Shown: one piece after another, positions 9,174-16,948 of the stretch | How the letters are laid out: every line of letters begins with the position of its first letter | Position numbering within the stretch: the first letter of the stretch is position 1 | NCBI RefSeq assembly: GCF_902459705.1 | Contig: NZ_CABPRU010000011.1 | Coordinates: forward strand, 1 to 64,000 | DNA: 64,000 bases | Reading direction: 5' to 3' | Source of the DNA: Pandoraea terrigena | GTDB lineage: Bacteria > Pseudomonadota > Gammaproteobacteria > Burkholderiales > Burkholderiaceae | Position numbers and translations under genes: made by a program | Notes under the pieces: model-generated | The model's database searches: none | What the model was told of the DNA's origin: nothing | What the model saw: only the letters and a program-made list of their open reading frames with translations

Positions 9174-10334
9174 TCATGCTGCACGACGAAACGTCCGCGT
9201 CTGCTGGCGCAGACGCTCAATCTCTTCCCGATGCGCGGCACGCTCGACAAGCCGTTTCGCGCGACGTTCGTACTGCAGTTTCCAGATGTCGCAGAAGTCC
9301 ACACCTTCCTGAACCGACGCGATCACCGTCACCCTCTTGCCTATCGCACGCAACTTCTCGGCGAGCAGCCCTGCGTGATACTCACCCGGCCGAACCTTGA
9401 TGACCCCGCCGCCGCCGTCTTCGCCCTTCGCTGCTCGCTTTTCCTGCTCGCGGTCACGATCGGCGTAAATGAAGATGGTGTCGTACTTGCTCCAGTCGAG
9501 GTCAGCACGGCTCAGGTTGCCACAATCGAGCATGCTGCGTACTTCGATCTTGTTTTCGTATTTCGCAACGACTGCGAAGCCCGTTTCAGCACCTTCAGTC
9601 AGGGCAAGCGTTCGCGACACGGCATTGTTCAGCCGCGTCGAACCACCTGCTGGACCATCCGGTGAGGGCATCTGCTTCTTTGCTGCGGGCCTCCCCTTCG
9701 CATCAACGAACGGCACCTTTTCGCCATGCGGAGTCAGGTAGATCCGCTGAAGCGTTCGAGCCGTCTTGTCACCGGCGGCGACGAGCCGCTGCAGCATTAC
9801 CGGGAACTTGCCCATGTCCTTGCCGTCGTGCGCCCGATATGTGAGACACGGGTGATGACGGACATCGGGGCCAAGCCATTCGAGACGAAGGCCGGGCACG
9901 CGATGACACAGGTACGTCCAGACGGGCGAGTCTTCCGTGATGGCCAGACTGCGCTCCCAGGTTCTGCGCAAGATCGTGCGGAGTTCCTCTGGGCTCTTTT
10001 CCGGACGCACTGCCACCTTCTGAATGAAGGTAGAGGGCGCCGCGCCCTGGTTATATCTCTGCGTTTTCAGTTCGTCATAGATCTCGGCCAGGGGCTTGCC
10101 GGTGATCTCGTGGATGACGCTCACGAGGTTGCCACCGGTGTCGCACTTGGCGCAATACCAACCCGAACCACCTTTTCCGCGACGGTCCCAGATAATTCTG
10201 AACGTCGCGCTGCCTGTGCAAAACGGACAGGGTCCCCATTTGCCGCTGAGGATATTCTTGTCCTGCACGTAGTACGGCAGCACATTTCTCCAGTCGATCG
10301 AATCAACGTCGACGCGTTCTTTCGAATCATTCAT
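9174..10334 (-). CDS. Primase-like protein: zinc finger plus TOPRIM domain
   Basis: A 386-residue protein. Residues 33-66 hold a zinc-binding pair (CPFC ... YCAKC) as in DnaG-type primases, followed by GGNLVSVIHEITG. The C-terminal half has a TOPRIM domain with the conserved Glu in LALTEGAETGFAVV and the DxD-like acidic pair in IFIYADRDRE. Plasmid and phage proteins of this form prime DNA synthesis on incoming single strands. It lies downstream of ssb in the same orientation, and its start is covered by a structured leader at 10342-10373. There is no helicase domain. Confidence 0.75.
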   Translation of the reverse strand: MNDSKERVDVDSIDWRNVLPYYVQDKNILSGKWGPCPFCTGSATFRIIWDRRGKGGSGWYCAKCDTGGNLVSVIHEITGKPLAEIYDELKTQRYNQGAAPSTFIQKVAVRPEKSPEELRTILRRTWERSLAITEDSPVWTYLCHRVPGLRLEWLGPDVRHHPCLTYRAHDGKDMGKFPVMLQRLVAAGDKTARTLQRIYLTPHGEKVPFVDAKGRPAAKKQMPSPDGPAGGSTRLNNAVSRTLALTEGAETGFAVVAKYENKIEVRSMLDCGNLSRADLDWSKYDTIFIYADRDREQEKRAAKGEDGGGGVIKVRPGEYHAGLLAEKLRAIGKRVTVIASVQEGVDFCDIWKLQYERRAKRLVERAAHREEIERLRQQTRTFRRAA

Positions 10335-10341
10335 GGTGTAT

Positions 10342-10373
10342 GCCTCTTGCCAACGATTGGCGGATATAAAGGC
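10342..10373 (-). promoter_or_regulatory. Structured 5' leader of the primase-like gene
   Basis: On the minus strand GCCTTTATAT, the inner hairpin GCCAA-tcg-TTGGC, then AGAGGC and the ATG 8 bases later. The outer arms GCCT/AGGC pair. It has the TTTATATCCGCC core shared with other leaders in this window. Confidence 0.55.
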
Positions 10374-10467
10374 GTTGAAGACTCACCATGAGCCTTCCTG
10401 ATGGATGCCGGAGCACACATCAGGAAAGCCCCCGAAGGGGGCGATCCTGGACCGTTATAGGTCCGTT
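10374..10467 (-). other. Intercistronic hairpins between ssb and the primase-like gene
   Basis: On the minus strand three inverted repeats follow the ssb stop: GGACC-tataac-GGTCC, GCCCCC-TTCG-GGGGC followed by TTTCC, and CCTGATG...CATCAGG. There is no long T tract, so processing or partial termination is more likely than a full stop. Confidence 0.45.
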
Positions 10468-11019
10468 TTACATGGTTCCAAATGCGCGTCGCATGTCGAG
10501 ATAGTTTGCGTTGCCGCAAAACGGAATGTCTCGATCCATGTCGTCGAAGCCGCCGCCAGCTGCAATGGCGCCCGTTGCTGGACGACCACCTTTACCATCT
10601 CCTTCAGCGCCGCCACCGCGCGACTGACGTGCGGGTTGGCCCGCACGACGTTCACCGTCGTAGTTGCCGCTGCCGTCGTTGTCACGACGGGTGCCGAGCA
10701 TATTCATCTGGTCTGCAACAATTTCCGTCGAATACCTGTCGGTACCGTCCTCCGCTTGCCACTTCCTCGTGCGAATCTTGCCTTCGATGTACACGGACAT
10801 GCCCTTCTTCAGGTACTGACTGACGATGTCAGCCAAGCGCCCGAAAAAGACCACACGGTGCCATTCAGTGTTTTCCTTGAACTCTCCGCTGGCCTTGTCC
10901 TTGTAACGATCCGTGGTCGCCATGCGAATATTCGCAGCCGCGTCACCACTCTGCAGATGTCGAACTTCGGGATCTGCACCAAGGTTGCCGACGAGGATGA
11001 CTTTGTTGACTGATGCCAT
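10468..11019 (-). CDS. ssb: Single-stranded DNA-binding protein with extended C-terminus
   Basis: A 183-residue protein. The N-terminal OB fold is typical of bacterial SSB ([48 protein letters not shown]). A Gly-rich linker leads to the acidic tip DDMDRDIPF. In normal SSB this tip ends the protein and its terminal Phe is bound by partner proteins. Here 16 more residues follow ([16 protein letters not shown]). Plasmid SSBs protect transferred single strands and replace the host protein during conjugation. It is transcribed toward the primase-like gene. Confidence 0.92.
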   Translation of the reverse strand: MASVNKVILVGNLGADPEVRHLQSGDAAANIRMATTDRYKDKASGEFKENTEWHRVVFFGRLADIVSQYLKKGMSVYIEGKIRTRKWQAEDGTDRYSTEIVADQMNMLGTRRDNDGSGNYDGERRAGQPARQSRGGGAEGDGKGGRPATGAIAAGGGFDDMDRDIPFCGNANYLDMRRAFGTM

Positions 11020-11020
11020 T

Positions 11021-11048
11021 TCCTTCTCCGATGGTCTCTCTGGAGACC
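11021..11048 (-). promoter_or_regulatory. Hairpin leader of ssb
   Basis: On the minus strand GGTCTC-CAGA-GAGACC directly precedes CGGAGAAGG and the ATG. The CTCC inside the hairpin could instead pair with the Shine-Dalgarno GGAG, giving two exclusive structures. This is a weaker member of the leader family. Confidence 0.4.
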
Positions 11049-11122
11049 GGCGCGTGAGCCTTCCTTAAACGAACCGGGCAGCGGATGCTGCGCCGGCTCC
11101 TCCATTACTGCTTCCGTGACAT

Positions 11123-12277
11123 CTATCGACGTTCTCGATCTACAACTTGAAACTCGTAGATGTTGCGCGTCTTCTCATTGCGGACACCGTTTCGAGTCAC
11201 CCAGAACTGCTGGCGACCACGCTTAAGGCTGATCGTGTCGCCGATGGCGACGCGGTTCTTTTCCACGTGCTGTTCCAGCTCATAACCTCTGAACTGCGCT
11301 TCCTCGCCGCTAGGGGTCCTCATCGTGATCGCGTAGATCTGGAAAGGATCCTTCTTCGGCTTTTTGACATCGACGACACCGAAGCCAATCACCTTGCCGA
11401 CCACACGATGAGCCCCTCGGAAATCCACCGGTCCTTCCTCGACGCCGTTCTCCCCAGAGGGGCGAACGTCTACAGGAGGGGGCGGCGGATCCCGTCGGAT
11501 CGGCTGCTGGGTGCGCGGTTGTGGTTCCGGTGCGGGACCACGGCTGGGCGCTTGCGCGTCGATCTCGTCGAAGCATGGGGTGTCCGCCCAGTAGGGGGCA
11601 TCCTCGTCCATCGGCGGGCCTGCTTCCTGTGCCGGGGACGACTGCTTCTCCTGCAGAGCCGTGTACTGATCGGGTTGCGCTGGCTGTGCAGTGGGCTGAG
11701 TCTCAGTCTTGCGACTGGGGCCGCGCCGCCGTGCTGCTGCGATTTCCCGGCGGGTGTACTCGACCGCTTCTTCCAGGGTGAACGCGACCTTTTCGCGGGC
11801 CGCAATGCTGCGCGTGAACGCGGCAAGTGGCTTACGAATGCGGCCGTTCTCGATGCGCTGAATCTCGTTCTCCGCTAGGTAGGACGAGAATCGGTACTGC
11901 CGGCCCGAGATCTCCTTGAGTAAGTGTCGATCGGCGATTCGCATCACCGGCTTGTTGTCCCAGATCGAGGGCTTCGATTCATCACCGGCCACATTGGCTG
12001 ACGATTGGTCGGAGGTCGATCGACGGACGACTCGCGCGGACGGCTCGTCGACAGCTTCCTTCAGCTTCGAAGGAGCTGCTTCCCTGCGCACCACTGTTGC
12101 TTCAGCCTGCGGCTGAGTTGCTTCCATCGCCTTGACGGTGTGGAGCGAACGCATAACCCCGCGAAGGGCCATGAACATCAGCTTCAACACTTTGACAACG
12201 ACCAGCAAGCCGACCGGAAGCACATTGAGAATCCCGAGCGCGGGGGTCGTGACACGGTTGTTCGTGCTCTGATTCAT
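11123..12277 (-). CDS. Large accessory protein with one membrane segment and a C-terminal OB-like domain
   Basis: A 384-residue protein from the ATG at 12277, chosen because GGAGG lies 5 bases upstream and because the ATG overlaps the previous stop (ATGA). A hydrophobic stretch is at residues 10-35 (ALGILNVLPVGLLVVVKVLKL). A charged middle follows, then Gln/Pro-rich linkers. The last 100 residues (RVVGKVIGFGVVDVKK ... EEAQFRGYELEQHV ... IGDTISLKRG) resemble the small beta domain at the end of relaxase/TraC-type plasmid proteins (pattern G.V...G...GxE......GYxL......GDxVxL). That resemblance is inference. Confidence 0.55.
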   Translation of the reverse strand: MNQSTNNRVTTPALGILNVLPVGLLVVVKVLKLMFMALRGVMRSLHTVKAMEATQPQAEATVVRREAAPSKLKEAVDEPSARVVRRSTSDQSSANVAGDESKPSIWDNKPVMRIADRHLLKEISGRQYRFSSYLAENEIQRIENGRIRKPLAAFTRSIAAREKVAFTLEEAVEYTRREIAAARRRGPSRKTETQPTAQPAQPDQYTALQEKQSSPAQEAGPPMDEDAPYWADTPCFDEIDAQAPSRGPAPEPQPRTQQPIRRDPPPPPVDVRPSGENGVEEGPVDFRGAHRVVGKVIGFGVVDVKKPKKDPFQIYAITMRTPSGEEAQFRGYELEQHVEKNRVAIGDTISLKRGRQQFWVTRNGVRNEKTRNIYEFQVVDRERR

Positions 12278-13050
12278 TGATTCCTCCAACCTGTTACGTC
12301 GACGTAGTCCTCGAGCTTGCGCTCGCATTTGAGCAGGAAGCCTTCGTCGCCGAAGGCCTCGATCGTGCGCAGCAATCCCTTGAAATGTTGATGGAGACAG
12401 CGGGCAGCAACTCGCCTGATCCACTCCGCATTCCATCCGAGACGCTCGCAGACGAACTCGAAAGGCACCATCACGTCAACCACCGTGACTCCGTCGATCT
12501 CTTCGTCCGGACGAGCATCCTGAAAGGCGTAGATCCACTGCATCGCGTCATAAACGCGCAACTCGTCTTGATCGCAGTCCTCGAAACCAAAAAGGTCCGG
12601 GCCCGAGTCCTCGACGAAGTTGCGGCGCTTGACGATCGCGCGCAGGTCGTTCCACAGCAGGTTGCCCATCAGCTTGCACATCACCAGTTCTGGTGCGTCC
12701 GTCTCCTCAATCCGGCAGAGAAGTGTTTCGAACGAACCGACGGGCTGGTCTTGCTGCGCGTCGTTGTCAGCCGCGTTCTCCTCGAGGGCCAGAGCCGGCC
12801 GAGGATCCGTGGGCACTTTCTTTTCGTACACCCGGCGGCGTGCGTCCTTCATCAGGACATCCCACACACCGGATGCAGCCTCCACGACTCGCGGAACCTC
12901 AACACGGAGGAGCGCTTCGTCGATTAGTCGATCTATTCCCTTTTCCGTGGCGTATCCGAGCCAAGCGTCATCCAGCGGATGCTGGGCGACCATGGGGGAT
13001 AACGCCATCGATGGAGGATCTACTGCTACTCCAAACAGTTCCAGGTTCAT
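12274..13050 (-). CDS. Hypothetical protein, translationally coupled to the next gene
   Basis: A 258-residue soluble protein without a recognised domain. It contains an acidic central part (LALEENAADNDAQQDQ) and a C-terminal half rich in aromatic and charged residues (VMVPFEFVCERLGWNAEWIRRVAARCLHQHF, which has a helix-turn-helix-like spacing). The stop overlaps the next start by ATGA, so the two products are probably made in a fixed ratio. Its own start carries a strong SD-masking leader (13054-13095). Confidence 0.6.
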   Translation of the reverse strand: MNLELFGVAVDPPSMALSPMVAQHPLDDAWLGYATEKGIDRLIDEALLRVEVPRVVEAASGVWDVLMKDARRRVYEKKVPTDPRPALALEENAADNDAQQDQPVGSFETLLCRIEETDAPELVMCKLMGNLLWNDLRAIVKRRNFVEDSGPDLFGFEDCDQDELRVYDAMQWIYAFQDARPDEEIDGVTVVDVMVPFEFVCERLGWNAEWIRRVAARCLHQHFKGLLRTIEAFGDEGFLLKCERKLEDYVDVTGWRNQ

Positions 13051-13053
13051 GAT

Positions 13054-13095
13054 GCTTCCCCTTTGCCTCAGAGAGGCCGTTGAAAACCGGGAAGC
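13054..13095 (-). promoter_or_regulatory. SD-masking leader, gene 12274-13050
   Basis: On the minus strand GCTTCCC (13095-13089), then GGTTTTCAAC, the inner hairpin GGCCTC-tct-GAGGC, then AAAGGGGAAGC and the ATG at 13050. Outer arms GCTTCCC/GGGAAGC pair perfectly over 7 bases and cover the ribosome site. A perfect hairpin CCCCTGCCG-aa-CGGCAGGGG lies just upstream. Confidence 0.7.
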
Positions 13096-13160
13096 GAAGC
13101 CGGACTCTTTCCCCTGCCGTTCGGCAGGGGAAAGGCCCGAGAGGGTCTTTCCAGGGGGGC

Positions 13161-15587
13161 TTAGAGATCGGCTACGTTGATCACGTAGTCGGCCAACCCT
13201 TGTATTTCTTTCGTCTGAGTTACGAAATACTCACGCGAGTATTTCCCGAGATCGAGGACACGACGCTTGAGAAGGATGAGCTGCCGCTTCTTCTCTTCAT
13301 CCAGGAGTCCGTCAGTTTCGTCCGAGAACAGCGTATCGGAGCGGAACTGGGCGGCGCCAGCTAGGTAGAGAGCCACTGCGCGCATCAGACAGTCGTTGAT
13401 GTACACGCTCTGTCCGCCGCTCAGCTTCTGAACCGGCTTTTCCTTCCCGTCTTCGACGTCGAGGACCATGATCTCGAAGCCTTCACGCATGGCACCGGAC
13501 CGCAGTTCGCGTTGCGTTTCGAAACGCACCGAAAACCGGCCGCCGTAGCAGACAGCCAGAAGGTCATTCGCGATCGATGCGATACCGGGACCGGCATCGT
13601 CAATCGAGAAGGCCACCAGACCATCCCTGCCGAGCGCTTGGGAAGCGAGCTCCCATGCTTCGATTTCTTGGCCAAGCCTTTCAGCTACTTGCGACAGGGA
13701 CCCGAGTTCTGCAACCCCGGCTTCTGCCCTACCGACACGCTCGTGAACCTGCGCCTGTTTGGCTTGGAGCTGAGCAATCTCCCCATTGAGTGCCAATACC
13801 TGTGCCTCAGCTTGAGAAAGTGACTTTGCGACACCCTCACGAACTGACGCATCGGCGCTTGTGGGCAGAGCCTGCAGCCTTTCCTGATAACCCGCAACCG
13901 CTTGCTGCTGTGCCTTCTGGACCTGTGCGATCGCAGTGTCACACGCGTGTGTGGCCGCGTCGATGTCTGCCTTGATGGTGTTCCGCGTGGTGTGGTGTCG
14001 CTCCAAGTCCGCCTTCTTAGTGGTCAGGAGGTTCACGACGCCGGCGCGGGCTGCCTTGGCTTCATCGATCAGTGGCGATTGCGATGCGAGCGGAACGAAA
14101 CGATCCAGACTGCGGATCACTGCATCCAGTTCCTGTCCGACCTGGCCATGCTGCGATTCCAGTGCGTCGAGCTTTGCAACCTCGACGCCGGCCGACTTCA
14201 GCTCATTGTTGAGGGTCGCGTACTGCCTGCGCTGATTGGCTAAGTCCGTGGTGACCTTGGTCAACTTCGCCCGAGCTTCGCGAGCATCTTTCAGGAGTTC
14301 GCAACCGGCAGCGAGCTCCATGCCTGAGCATGGCACCCGATCTGCGAGCGCGGCAACAGTATTCAGTTGCGTGACTCGATCGCCAGTTGCCGTTCCTTCG
14401 CTCGCGACCCTCGCCAGATCCGCCGTCAGTGTCATGGTCTTTGTCCGATAAGGACGAAGCGCCGAGACCTGTTGTCGGATGCCGTCGAGGGTGCCAGTCA
14501 GCGCCGCCCGCTTGGTCTGCAGCGGAGCCACCTGGTCGACGGCCTCTCGAACCGTCTTCTCTCCGGCAATCCTCGTGTCGATCGTCGTCAGCCGGGTCTC
14601 GGCGTCCGTGATCTCCTTCTGGAGTGCCTTGATCGACCTGTTCGCTTCGGCGTCGCTCTGTCTCAGGGAGTGGATTTGCTTGGCCGCCTGATCGCGAAGT
14701 TCCGATACACGCACGTTGGTTCGGCGATTCTCGGTCTCGATCAGTTCGCGCCATTGCTTGCGCTGCTCATCCACACGCTGGAAGCCGGCAGCCTCCGTGT
14801 CGAGCTGCACAATTCGAACCCGCAGCTTTTGCACATCCTTCTGCGCCTGAACGAGCGCTGTTGCCTTTGCCCGCGACTGGCTAATCAGCTGTTGCACTTC
14901 GGTCCGGGCTGCGTTAGCGGCAGAGCGAAGCTCTGCGCCGGCGCGGATGCGGGCCTGTACCTCAGCGAGCTTCTCGCGAAGCAGGCTTGCGACTTCGCCC
15001 GCCGATGCGCTGTCGCGCAGCAACTCGTCGTGGCCGAGCCAGGCGCTCAAAAGTGCCTTCACGTCGGCATGCTCATAGTCCCCCAGCATCCTGCGCCGGT
15101 GAGCCGCGAACTGCGTGGTGAAGAACACTTCTGGCCGGCCCAGGATAGCTTCGATACAGCGATCGTAGGTGGCGGCGCTACCGTCGGACGTTGTTCCGTC
15201 CGGCAGGACTACCGGCGCCCAGCCTTCGCCATCCCAACGGTGCAGGAAGGCTTGCTGGTTGCGGGTCTTGCCGGTAACTCGAAAGATCAGATCGGAGCGA
15301 TAGCTTACGCCATTGTGCGACCAGTCCAGTTGCTTCTGTGCGAGGGGTTCCGCGATTTCGTCCCAGTAGGAAAACGAGGAAGGTTTGAGGCCTTCACACC
15401 GCGACGGCATGAGCCGGTACGGATGCAGGTTGTCCAGGATCGTCGTCTTGCCCTGCCCGTTCCTCCCCACAAGCGCAACAAGGGTTGCCCATTCGGGGAT
15501 GACCGAGAGGTCGAGAGTGAGTTGGGATTTTCGACAGCCGGAAAGGATTCCAGCAAACCCCCTCAGAAAAAGCCTTGAGGGATTCAT
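13161..15587 (-). CDS. SbcC/Rad50-like ATPase
   Basis: An 808-residue SMC-type ATPase. The Walker A motif is LVGRNGQGKTTIL near residue 40. Long coiled coils run from about 200 to 620 (for example RTEVQQLISQSRAKATALVQAQ). The ABC signature KLSGGQSVYIND and Walker B LFSDETDGLLDEEK are near the end. The hinge lacks the classic CxxC zinc hook; CSGMELAAGC may replace it. SbcC with SbcD forms a nuclease that cuts hairpins and protein-blocked ends. An SbcD-like gene lies 1.2 kb upstream on the same strand, with a PLD nuclease and two small genes between. At 808 residues it is shorter than E. coli SbcC (about 1050). Confidence 0.82.
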   Translation of the reverse strand: MNPSRLFLRGFAGILSGCRKSQLTLDLSVIPEWATLVALVGRNGQGKTTILDNLHPYRLMPSRCEGLKPSSFSYWDEIAEPLAQKQLDWSHNGVSYRSDLIFRVTGKTRNQQAFLHRWDGEGWAPVVLPDGTTSDGSAATYDRCIEAILGRPEVFFTTQFAAHRRRMLGDYEHADVKALLSAWLGHDELLRDSASAGEVASLLREKLAEVQARIRAGAELRSAANAARTEVQQLISQSRAKATALVQAQKDVQKLRVRIVQLDTEAAGFQRVDEQRKQWRELIETENRRTNVRVSELRDQAAKQIHSLRQSDAEANRSIKALQKEITDAETRLTTIDTRIAGEKTVREAVDQVAPLQTKRAALTGTLDGIRQQVSALRPYRTKTMTLTADLARVASEGTATGDRVTQLNTVAALADRVPCSGMELAAGCELLKDAREARAKLTKVTTDLANQRRQYATLNNELKSAGVEVAKLDALESQHGQVGQELDAVIRSLDRFVPLASQSPLIDEAKAARAGVVNLLTTKKADLERHHTTRNTIKADIDAATHACDTAIAQVQKAQQQAVAGYQERLQALPTSADASVREGVAKSLSQAEAQVLALNGEIAQLQAKQAQVHERVGRAEAGVAELGSLSQVAERLGQEIEAWELASQALGRDGLVAFSIDDAGPGIASIANDLLAVCYGGRFSVRFETQRELRSGAMREGFEIMVLDVEDGKEKPVQKLSGGQSVYINDCLMRAVALYLAGAAQFRSDTLFSDETDGLLDEEKKRQLILLKRRVLDLGKYSREYFVTQTKEIQGLADYVINVADL

Positions 15588-15711
15588 TTTCGATCTCCAT
15601 GCCGCGGAGCGGCTATTCAGAAATCGGCGCAGGGCCGCGTGTCCGAAGGGATCGACGCAGAACTATCGCTCATGCCAGGGGGCATGGGGAATAAGCTTCT
15701 GCGATTTAAAT

Positions 15712-15924
15712 TTATGGTTGCCGCCAGCGCGGCCTTACAGCTGAGACGATACATGAGGCAGGCAGAGGATGCAATACACGTTCGTTGCGATAGCACCAAT
15801 CTGTCGTGGAGCTCGTCCCTGCGACTTTGGTTTGTTGCCAAACACCGCACTTTTCAGGCTGGTGTCCGGTCTTGACAGCATCAGAGGCTGTTGGGTGTTG
15901 ATTTGTTGATACTTTTCTATTCAC
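15712..15924 (-). CDS. Small hypothetical protein
   Basis: A 70-residue product from GTG at 15924, chosen because AAGGAG lies 7 bases upstream and the start overlaps the preceding stop by 8 bases, a typical coupled arrangement. The sequence is basic and Ser/Thr-rich (VSTNQHPTASDAVKTG) with two or three cysteines and no recognised domain. It lies between the 104-residue gene and the SbcC-like gene. Confidence 0.45.
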   Translation of the reverse strand: MNRKVSTNQHPTASDAVKTGHQPEKCGVWQQTKVAGTSSTTDWCYRNERVLHPLPASCIVSAVRPRWRQP

Positions 15925-16231
15925 GACGTTCTCCTTTTTGCTCATTGCGAGCGGTTGATAGGAGATGGACCGCAAGGCCCGGACAGATGTGAAGGTCTGT
16001 CGAGGCCGCCCGAAGGCGCCGCAGCGTGCGTTTGTTCATGAACAGCCGAAAAGTTACTTTGGTGCGCCCGTCCGCCCAGGTGTACTTCCCCAAAACGGCC
16101 GATGAGGCTACCCTGCGGGGGATCGCCCTGGCGGTCGAGCGGAAGGTTTCGTAGCTCCTCCAAACGCCTCGAGTACCGAGATCGCAGGTGAGTGCGCGGA
16201 CATCGCCCACCTTCAAAAGATCGACCAACAC
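15917..16231 (-). CDS. Hypothetical basic protein
   Basis: A 104-residue product from a GTG at 16231, which lacks a clear ribosome site. The middle part YTWADGRTKVTFRLFMNKRTLRRLRAA looks like a real beta-strand plus basic helix. It overlaps the next small gene by 8 bases. The start lies inside an inverted repeat (16223-16248) downstream of the PLD gene. No family is recognised. Confidence 0.5.
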   Translation of the reverse strand: MLVDLLKVGDVRALTCDLGTRGVWRSYETFRSTARAIPRRVASSAVLGKYTWADGRTKVTFRLFMNKRTLRRLRAASTDLHICPGLAVHLLSTARNEQKGERRE

Positions 16232-16248
16232 CCCCGTAGGAGGTGTTG
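16223..16248 (-). terminator. Hairpin downstream of the PLD nuclease gene
   Basis: The minus strand reads CCAACACC, an 8-base loop region, GGTGTTGG, then TCGATCTTTT. It resembles a weak terminator 26 bases after the PLD stop but also overlaps the start of the next gene, so it may act on translation. Confidence 0.35.
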
Positions 16249-16273
16249 GTTCGATGTTACGTTGACATTCCGA

Positions 16274-16948
16274 TCACGAAGCGGAGTCCGACTCGCGCCA
16301 GAGACGCTGCCATGCCCCGGTGAAGCGGGCTGCCATACGCGGCGAATGTCGAAACACGCAAGCGTTCTCCGCATGCTCGTCTGACGCAGCCGCTTTCGTA
16401 TAGTTGAAACTTCCCGTTTCGACAGCCGTCCCGTCGAGCACCATGAATTTATGATGGAGCATCTTCAAGCGGTTGTCGAACTTCACCGGGATACCACTTT
16501 CCATCAGCATTCTGACCTTCGAGGACGACTTCTGATTTTCGGTAGTATCCGCGACCACAGCCACCTTTACGCCACGCGTGTGTGCCGAGATGAGCGCGCG
16601 AGCGATGGGCAGAGAGGTGAACGCGTAGGTCGCAACTAGGATCGTGGCCTCGCTACCGGCACGCGGACGAACCTCGCTGATCGCACGGATCACGCGAGCG
16701 CTAGCGCCACCTTCCGGTGAGAAACCACAGTCCCAGGTGGCGCCCGTCTCGAACGCTTGTTCTTCCGAGGCGCCTTTGCCGCCATCCCCAGTGGAAGACG
16801 TGCGAATGAAGCGCGCCACGTGCGATGGCGCGCTATTGAGCAAGTTCTCGACCGGCCGAATGATCGAGTCCACGCTCTGCGCGTGCAAAAGGGTCCACGG
16901 CATGGCCAGCATCATCGCGATGCTCGTGAGTACGACTTTCTGCTTCAT
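16274..16948 (-). CDS. Exported phospholipase D-family nuclease
   Basis: A 224-residue protein with a signal peptide (VVLTSIAMMLAMPWTLLHAQS) and a single HKD motif: MLHHKFMVLDGTAVETGSFN, the H-x-K-x4-D-x6-GSxN block. The start at 16948 has AAGGAG 8 bases upstream. This is the layout of the periplasmic endonuclease Nuc of IncN plasmids, which dimerises to form the active site and cuts DNA without divalent metal. Such genes are common on conjugative elements. The start lies 116 bases inside the SbcD-like gene, so expression of the two is linked. Confidence 0.82.
   Translation of the reverse strand: MKQKVVLTSIAMMLAMPWTLLHAQSVDSIIRPVENLLNSAPSHVARFIRTSSTGDGGKGASEEQAFETGATWDCGFSPEGGASARVIRAISEVRPRAGSEATILVATYAFTSLPIARALISAHTRGVKVAVVADTTENQKSSSKVRMLMESGIPVKFDNRLKMLHHKFMVLDGTAVETGSFNYTKAAASDEHAENACVFRHSPRMAARFTGAWQRLWRESDSAS

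Noticed and set aside
8692-9312. 206-codon plus-strand frame overlapping gene 8547-9119
   Set aside because: It crosses the terminator and the antisense of the primase-like gene and is Arg/Ser-rich, as shadow frames in GC-rich DNA are.
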